From assembly GCA_025359445.1 (NCBI GenBank), contig JANYGB010000034.1:1-64000 (forward strand): a DNA stretch of 64,000 nt, written 5' to 3'. This DNA is from Sphingomonadaceae bacterium (GTDB taxonomy: Bacteria > Pseudomonadota > Alphaproteobacteria > Sphingomonadales > Sphingomonadaceae). Positions 59,093 through 64,000 of the stretch are shown piece by piece. Both the position numbers and the translations under genes were made by a program. The stretch's first letter is position 1; the number at the start of each line of letters is the position of its first letter. A model generated the notes under the pieces. It saw only the letters and a program-made list of their open reading frames with translations. It was not told the origin of the DNA and did no database searches.

Positions 59093-60715
59093 ATGACAAC
59101 CGTCACCACCAACGCTTTTGGGCACAGCTGGCTCTCGCGGCTTGGCCAGTACCACCCCCGGCTGGTCGAGGCCGCGCTGGCGATGAACGAGAACGACGTG
59201 CCGCGCGCCGAGCCGTTGTTGCGCGCGCAGCTCAAGGAGTTCCCGTTCGATGTCGCCGCGATCCGCTTGTTTGCCGAGCTGGCCGGGCGGATCGGGCGCT
59301 ACAAGGATGCGGAGAATCTGCTGCGCCGCGCGCTTGACCTGTCACCTTCGTTCACCGCCGCGCGGGCCAATCTGGCGCTTGTGCTTTACCGCCAGAATCG
59401 CCCCGAAGAAGCAATTGCCGAGCTGAACAAGGTGGCCGAGGAGGAGCCCGACTATCAGGGCCGGGCCAACTTGCAGGCCGCTGCGCTGGGCCGGATCGGC
59501 GAGTTTGAAGAAGCGCTGGGGCTTTACGAGCAGGTCCTCGCCACCGCCGCGCGCCAGCCGCGCATCTGGATGAGCTATGGTCACATGCTCAAAACTGTCG
59601 GGCGCAGCGCCGATGGCATCGCGGCTTACCGCAAGGCGATCGAACTGATGCCCGAACTGGGCGAGGCCTGGTGGAGCCTCGCCAATCTCAAGACGGTGCG
59701 GTTCAGCGACGAGGACATTGCGGCGATGGAAGCGGCCCTGGCGTCCGGTGATATCGCGGAGGAAGACCGCTTTCACCTCGATTTCGCGCTGGGCAAAGCG
59801 CTTGAAGATCGCGGCCAGGCGGCGGCATCGTTTGCGCATTACGATGCGGGCAACGCGCTGCGCCGTCAGTCGCTCGAATATTCGGCAAGCGAAACCAGCC
59901 GCTATGTCGACAAGCTGATCGAGGTTGCCAGCGGCGCGTTCATGGCCTCGCGCCAAGGGCAGGGCTGCGATGCCCCCGATCCCATTTTCGTGCTCGGCAT
60001 GCCGCGCGCCGGATCTACTTTGATTGAGCAAATCCTCGCCAGCCACAGCCAGATCGAAGGTACGACCGAACTGCCCGATATCCCGGTGCTGGCCCGACGG
60101 GGTCCGCACTACCCGGCGAACTTGCCCGATCTGTCGGCGGAAGATTTGCGGGCGCTGGGCGAGGAATACCTCCAGCGCACCCGGATCCAGCGCAAGTCCG
60201 CGCGCCCGCTGTTCATCGACAAGCTGCCCAACAACTGGGCGCACGCGGTGTTCATCCGGCTAATCTTGCCGAACGCGAAAATCATCGACGCCCGCCGCCA
60301 TCCGCTCGGGTGCTGCTTTTCCAACTTCAAGCAGCATTTCGCGCGGGGCCAGGCGTTCAGTTACAGCCTGGACGATATCGGGCGCTATTATGCCGACTAT
60401 GTCCGGCTGATGGCGCATCTCGACCGGGTGCAGCCAGGCGCAGTGCACCGGGTTATCTATGAAAACATGATCGACGATACCGAGGCTGAGGTCCGGCGCT
60501 TGCTGGCCCATTGCGGAGTGGAATTCGAGCCTGCCTGCCTGTCGTTCCACCAGACCGAACGCGCGGTGCGCACCGCAAGTTCCGAACAGGTCCGCCGGCC
60601 GATCTACCGCGATGGGACCGAGGCGTGGAAAGCGTTCGATCCTTATCTCGATCCCTTGCGCGGGGCGCTGGGGCCAACACTCGATTGTTATCCGGATCCT
60701 CCGGCGTCGTTGTAA
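59093..60715 (+). CDS. TPR-containing sulfotransferase-like protein
   Basis: A 540-aa protein. Residues about 20-280 consist of TPR units (AIRLFAELAGRIGRYKDAENLLRRAL, ANLALVLYRQNRPEEAIAELNKV, IWMSYGHMLKTVGRSADGIAAYRKAIELMPELGEAWWSLANL). The C-terminal sulfotransferase domain starts FVLGMPRAGSTLIEQILASHS, the cofactor-binding loop for PAPS, and ends with a conserved aromatic-acid region. In sphingomonads such proteins often lie beside TonB receptors; the role is unknown. The next gene is a TonB receptor after 109 bases. Confidence 0.9.
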   Translation: MTTVTTNAFGHSWLSRLGQYHPRLVEAALAMNENDVPRAEPLLRAQLKEFPFDVAAIRLFAELAGRIGRYKDAENLLRRALDLSPSFTAARANLALVLYRQNRPEEAIAELNKVAEEEPDYQGRANLQAAALGRIGEFEEALGLYEQVLATAARQPRIWMSYGHMLKTVGRSADGIAAYRKAIELMPELGEAWWSLANLKTVRFSDEDIAAMEAALASGDIAEEDRFHLDFALGKALEDRGQAAASFAHYDAGNALRRQSLEYSASETSRYVDKLIEVASGAFMASRQGQGCDAPDPIFVLGMPRAGSTLIEQILASHSQIEGTTELPDIPVLARRGPHYPANLPDLSAEDLRALGEEYLQRTRIQRKSARPLFIDKLPNNWAHAVFIRLILPNAKIIDARRHPLGCCFSNFKQHFARGQAFSYSLDDIGRYYADYVRLMAHLDRVQPGAVHRVIYENMIDDTEAEVRRLLAHCGVEFEPACLSFHQTERAVRTASSEQVRRPIYRDGTEAWKAFDPYLDPLRGALGPTLDCYPDPPASL

Positions 60716-60824
60716 TTGTGTCACGCCCCACCGGCGTTGTGGGATTTATTAATCTGGGGGCTTGACGGTGAGGCGGTCAGGAATCAGGCTGGTGCAACTA
60801 AAAGCAAAATACGGGGCGGGTACC

Positions 60825-63374
60825 ATGTCAAAATTTTCGCGCAGCCACATCGCATGTTTCCTTGCCTCGAGCGCGCTTTATGCGGCCCCGGCTTTCGCGC
60901 AGGACACCGCGCCCTCTGGCGATGCCACCGTCACCGATCCCGAAATCATCGTTACCGCGCAAAAGCGCAGTGAAAACATGCAGAATGTGCCGATCTCGAT
61001 CCAGGCGCTCGGCACCAAAAAGCTTGATGACCTCAATATCACCGACTTCAAAGGATATGCCCAGCAGCTCCCTTCAGTGTCATTCCAAGCACTTGGAGGA
61101 ACGCCGGGAACCAACGTGGTCTATATGCGCGGAGTGGCGAGCGGGGGCGACGGCAATCATTCGGGCTCGCTGCCATCGGTCGGTGTCTATCTCGACGAAC
61201 AACCGGTCACGACGATTGGCGGCAACCTCGACGTCCACATCTACGATATCGCCCGGATCGAGAGCCTGTCGGGCCCGCAGGGAACACTTTACGGTGCATC
61301 GTCTGAAGCCGGAACAATCCGCATCATCGCGAATAAGCCGAGCACCGCCGGGTTCGAAGGTCGAATCGATGGTGAACTGAATACGGTTCATCTGGGCGGG
61401 GTCGGCGGCAAGGTCGAAGGCTTGATCAACGCTCCGCTATCAAGCAACGCCGCGCTGCGCGTGGTCGGGTTCTACCAGCACGACGCTGGATTTATCGACA
61501 ATGTGGCAGGATGCCGGGCGTTTCGGCCTGAACCCAACCCGTTCGGGTGTCCGCCAGCCACTAACGGCGGGATCCGGGTCAGCAACGCCGCCTTCGTTGA
61601 GAAGGACTACAATGACACCGAGACCTGGGGCGGCCGCGCCGCGCTCAAGGTCGATCTGGACGACAGCTGGACGGTCACTCCCTCGGTTATCTACCAGGAC
61701 ACCCGCAGCCATGGCTCTTACGGCTATGATCCCAAGCTGGGCGATCTGAAGGTGCAGCATTTCTTCCCCGAATTCCGCAAGGACAAATTCGTTCAGGCGG
61801 CGTTGACGATTGAGGGTAAGCTGGGCAACTGGGACGTTACCTACGCCGGTGCCTATCTCGACCGCAAGACCGCCAGTTCGTCAGATTACACTGATTATTC
61901 AGAGGCTTACGATTCGCTCTATGCCTCGGTCGGCGGGCTCGCCGGGTACTTCTATTACAACGATGCGCTCGGCAACACCGTTGATCCGCGCCAGAAGGTG
62001 CTCGGCACCGATCACTTCAAGAAGTTCAGCCAGGAACTGCGCGTTGCATCCCCGGCGGATTCGCCGCTGCGGGTGGTCGCAGGCGTGTTCTATCAGCGCC
62101 AGTCGAACGACATCCACCAGGATTACCAGATCGCCAATCTGGCGCCGAATTTGTCGGTTAACGGTCTGCCCGGCACACTATGGCTGACCCAGCAGCACCG
62201 GATAGACCGCGACTATGCGGCGTTCGGGGAACTGACTTACGACCTTACCGACAAACTGTCGGTCACCGCTGGCGTGCGCGGGTTCCGGTACGACAATACG
62301 CTGATCGGGTTCTTCGGTTTTGGCCGCAATCCGGCGGGCAATTACTCTACCACTCCGTACAATGCTGCAGGTAGCTCGCGCACCGGGGTCGCCGGGTGCT
62401 TTACCAGCACTGGCGCGCGGTTGCGTACGGTCGCCGGGACGCCGGGGATTACGCTCGCGCCGGCAGCGGTCGCAGGTGGGCCGTGCACCAATCTTGGCGT
62501 GTGGAATGGCAGTTCGGTCGATCCCGTGCGCGCCAAGGGTGACGGGGTCACCTATCGCCTCAATCTCAACTATAAGCCCAATAGCGATCTGTTGCTCTAT
62601 GGCACAGTAAGCCGCGGGTTCCGTCCGGGCGGGATCAACCGCCGCGCCAGCGTGCTGCCTTATCAGCCTGACTATCTGCTCAATTTTGAATTCGGCTGGA
62701 AGGCAACGCTCGCGCCGGGCGTACGGCTCAACGGCGCGATCTATCAGCAGGAATGGAAGAAGTTCCAGTTCTCGTTCCTGGGCGCGAACAGCTTCACCGA
62801 AATCCACAACGGCCCGAACGCCCGGATTCGCGGCGTCGAGATGGATCTTGCCTACAATGGCGGACCGCTTAGCCTGAACCTGGCCGGGGCCTATACCAAT
62901 GCCAAAACCTTGCAGAACCTCTGCCTGTTCGACGATCCAACCTTTGCCTGCACCGGAGCGGGAAATCTGGTCTCTGCGGCCAAGGGAACAAGACTTCCGA
63001 TTACTCCCAGGTGGAAGCTCTCCGGAACCGCGCGCTACACCGTGACAAGCGGCTCGGCGAAATACTACGGCCAGCTCAACGCTGCTTATCAAAGCAGCGC
63101 TACCAGTGACATTCGCACGGCAGTGTTCGAGGTGTTCTCGGGCAATGTCATCAATCCGGCGGCCAATCTTGGTGACTTGCCGGGCTTTGCGACGGTCAAC
63201 CTTGCGCTTGGGGTGGACTGGAACAGTTTTAACATCGAAGGATTTGTCTCGAACGTATTCGATGAACGCGGCCAGCTGTCGCGGTTCCAGGAATGCGGTT
63301 CGTGCGGCCAGCGGCCCTATATCGTGCCGATCCAGCCGCGCACGATCGGAGTGCGGGTCGGGACCAAGTTCTAG
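60825..63374 (+). CDS. TonB-dependent receptor (849 aa)
   Basis: The ATG at 60825 has a GGGGCGGG stretch before it and begins a signal peptide (IACFLASSALYAAPAFAQ); the track start at 60762 is a poor one. The TonB box EIIVTAQKRSENMQNVPISIQAL is typical of large sphingomonad receptors. The plug has VVYMRGVASGG, VGVYLDEQPV and GPQGTLYGASSEAGTIRIIANKPS, and the barrel ends IGVRVGTKF with the terminal phenylalanine. The lack of siderophore-type plug motifs suggests a carbohydrate, peptide or other organic substrate. It is probably in one transcript with the sulfotransferase gene. Confidence 0.93.
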   Translation: MSKFSRSHIACFLASSALYAAPAFAQDTAPSGDATVTDPEIIVTAQKRSENMQNVPISIQALGTKKLDDLNITDFKGYAQQLPSVSFQALGGTPGTNVVYMRGVASGGDGNHSGSLPSVGVYLDEQPVTTIGGNLDVHIYDIARIESLSGPQGTLYGASSEAGTIRIIANKPSTAGFEGRIDGELNTVHLGGVGGKVEGLINAPLSSNAALRVVGFYQHDAGFIDNVAGCRAFRPEPNPFGCPPATNGGIRVSNAAFVEKDYNDTETWGGRAALKVDLDDSWTVTPSVIYQDTRSHGSYGYDPKLGDLKVQHFFPEFRKDKFVQAALTIEGKLGNWDVTYAGAYLDRKTASSSDYTDYSEAYDSLYASVGGLAGYFYYNDALGNTVDPRQKVLGTDHFKKFSQELRVASPADSPLRVVAGVFYQRQSNDIHQDYQIANLAPNLSVNGLPGTLWLTQQHRIDRDYAAFGELTYDLTDKLSVTAGVRGFRYDNTLIGFFGFGRNPAGNYSTTPYNAAGSSRTGVAGCFTSTGARLRTVAGTPGITLAPAAVAGGPCTNLGVWNGSSVDPVRAKGDGVTYRLNLNYKPNSDLLLYGTVSRGFRPGGINRRASVLPYQPDYLLNFEFGWKATLAPGVRLNGAIYQQEWKKFQFSFLGANSFTEIHNGPNARIRGVEMDLAYNGGPLSLNLAGAYTNAKTLQNLCLFDDPTFACTGAGNLVSAAKGTRLPITPRWKLSGTARYTVTSGSAKYYGQLNAAYQSSATSDIRTAVFEVFSGNVINPAANLGDLPGFATVNLALGVDWNSFNIEGFVSNVFDERGQLSRFQECGSCGQRPYIVPIQPRTIGVRVGTKF

Positions 63375-63859
63375 GCTGGACCGGCCGGGTCTGCGCCGGG
63401 AATGGTGCAGACCTCGGCCCAGCGCGCCCCGATCAGCTCGGCCAGCCGCATGGGTTCGATCTCGACCGAACTGGTGCGCGATCCGGCTGCCGGGAATACC
63501 GTGGGGTAAGCCAGCAATGAGCGGTCGGCGATGATCGGCAGCGGACTCGCTAGTCCGAACGGGCAGACTCCGCCTACTGCGTGACCGGTTGCGGCCAGCG
63601 TCGCCTCGGCGTCCAGCATGCGCGGACGCCCGCCCAGCTCGGCTTTGCACCGCGCGTTGTCGAGCCGCGCATCGCCGCGCGCGATTACCAGCACGATCTC
63701 GTCGCCGACCCGCAGCGCCAAGGTCTTGGCGATCCGGCCAGGTTCGACCCCGATGACTTCGGCGGCCTCGGCAACGGTGGCGGTGGAACGGCTATGCTCG
63801 ATCAGTTTGAGATCGGGCGCGTGTTCGGCAAGCCAGGCGAGCACGGATTCGGCGCTCAT
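63371..63859 (-). CDS. YbaK/EbsC-family aminoacyl-tRNA deacylase
   Basis: A 162-aa protein of the prolyl-tRNA editing fold. SRSTATVAEAAEVIGVEPGRIAKTLALRVGDEIVLVIARGDARLD contains the catalytic lysine in IAKTL and the conserved strand; AVGGVCPFGL and YPTVFPAAGSRTSSVEIEP follow. Such enzymes hydrolyse mischarged tRNAs such as Ala- or Cys-tRNA-Pro. Its start overlaps the stop of the truncated gene upstream by four bases (ATGA), and its stop overlaps that of the TonB receptor by four. Confidence 0.92.
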   Translation of the reverse strand: MSAESVLAWLAEHAPDLKLIEHSRSTATVAEAAEVIGVEPGRIAKTLALRVGDEIVLVIARGDARLDNARCKAELGGRPRMLDAEATLAATGHAVGGVCPFGLASPLPIIADRSLLAYPTVFPAAGSRTSSVEIEPMRLAELIGARWAEVCTIPGADPAGPA

Positions 63860-64000
63860 TCACCCTCTCCGAACCGCTCCATCCGGAACGCGGCGCTGAG
63901 GTATTCGTCGGCGGCGGCCTTGAGCTTGGGTTCCTTGGCGAAGGCCTCGGCCGGCAGCGGCGCGATGGCCAAGGCTTCCATCAGGCACCACAGCGCAAAC
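63856..64000 (-). CDS. C-terminal fragment of an unidentified protein (cut by window edge)
   Basis: One frame is open from the window end to TGA at 63856-63858, giving 47 residues with LWCLMEALAIAPLPAEAFA, then KLKAAADEYLSAAFRMERF. It overlaps the YbaK start by four bases, so it is probably the preceding gene of the same operon. The track does not list it. Too little is visible to assign a family; the residues look helical. Confidence 0.6.
   Translation of the reverse strand, partial: FALWCLMEALAIAPLPAEAFAKEPKLKAAADEYLSAAFRMERFGEGE

Noticed and set aside
62178-63650. 490-aa minus-strand ORF opposite the TonB receptor
   Set aside because: Antisense shadow of the receptor; composition and lack of motifs argue against coding.
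1-64000. tRNA, rRNA, tmRNA, RNase P, SRP RNA and CRISPR arrays
   Set aside because: I looked by eye for conserved cores (for example GGTTCGAATCC-type T loops, GAGGAAAGTCCGGGC, regular direct repeats) and saw none; a covariance search could still find small RNAs.

Overview
The window looks like chromosomal DNA of a sphingomonad (Alphaproteobacteria, Sphingomonadales; genus not determinable by eye). Supporting signs are high GC with GC-rich third positions, three large TonB-dependent receptors, a zwf-edd-glk-eda Entner-Doudoroff operon, a DUF1465 (RcdA-like)/DUF465/ptsP neighbourhood, TPR-sulfotransferase next to a TonB receptor, and long intergenic palindromes with CCCGGGCTTGACCCGGGA or CGGCGGAGGCCGGGACC cores. 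No rRNA, tRNA or CRISPR array was seen.

Layout. 1-141 is the right end of an IS3-family element. 399-9500 is an archaic (Csu-like, spore-coat-U/SCPU) chaperone-usher pilus locus: one SCPU-like gene on the + strand, a strong terminator, then a 10-gene minus-strand operon of seven pilin-like proteins, chaperone, usher and tip adhesin, read from an AT-rich promoter region (9501-9964). 9965-14068 (+) holds a short lycopene-cyclase-like protein, a TonB receptor, a class II aldolase/adducin protein and an orphan [2Fe-2S] oxidoreductase small subunit. 14153-16231 (-) is a siderophore-type TonB receptor with a candidate Fur box. 16367-21649 holds an ArsC-like protein, an MFS transporter, a phospholipid-methyltransferase-like protein, two related membrane proteins (one split by a stop), lipB and a small lipoprotein.

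21650-22356 is non-coding and full of repeats. 22357-27160 has a CoA ester lyase, an old yellow enzyme, an EamA transporter and a DUF885 peptidase-like protein. 27214-28038 is an AT-rich foreign-looking membrane protein gene fused by start/stop overlap to nadA. 29043-38304 carries membrane/DUF proteins, an MBL hydrolase, DUF1465, two small DUF465 proteins (one missed by the ORF track), ptsP, a RodZ-like protein, a CpoB-like protein and tilS. 38293-41831 has an isomerase, an alcohol dehydrogenase and two SDR enzymes probably tied to acyl-CoA metabolism.

41925-52750 (-) contains an L,D-transpeptidase, then zwf-edd-glk-eda followed without a gap by a divergent PEP-carboxylase-family gene whose signature loops are altered; upstream lies a PAS-GGDEF-EAL protein with a GSDEF motif. 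52910-57768 carries an M20 peptidase and a divergent TetR / Rieske oxygenase / PYROXD2-like pair around a 24-bp palindrome. 57722-63374 has an APC permease, a TPR-sulfotransferase and a TonB receptor, and the window ends in a YbaK-type deacylase and a truncated gene.

The most unusual items are the seven-pilin Csu-like operon, the altered PEPC homologue locked into the Entner-Doudoroff operon, the half-length CrtY-like protein beside a TonB receptor, the orphan molybdo-hydroxylase small subunit, and the AT-rich gene behind nadA. All functional statements come from reading motifs by eye; no database search was run.
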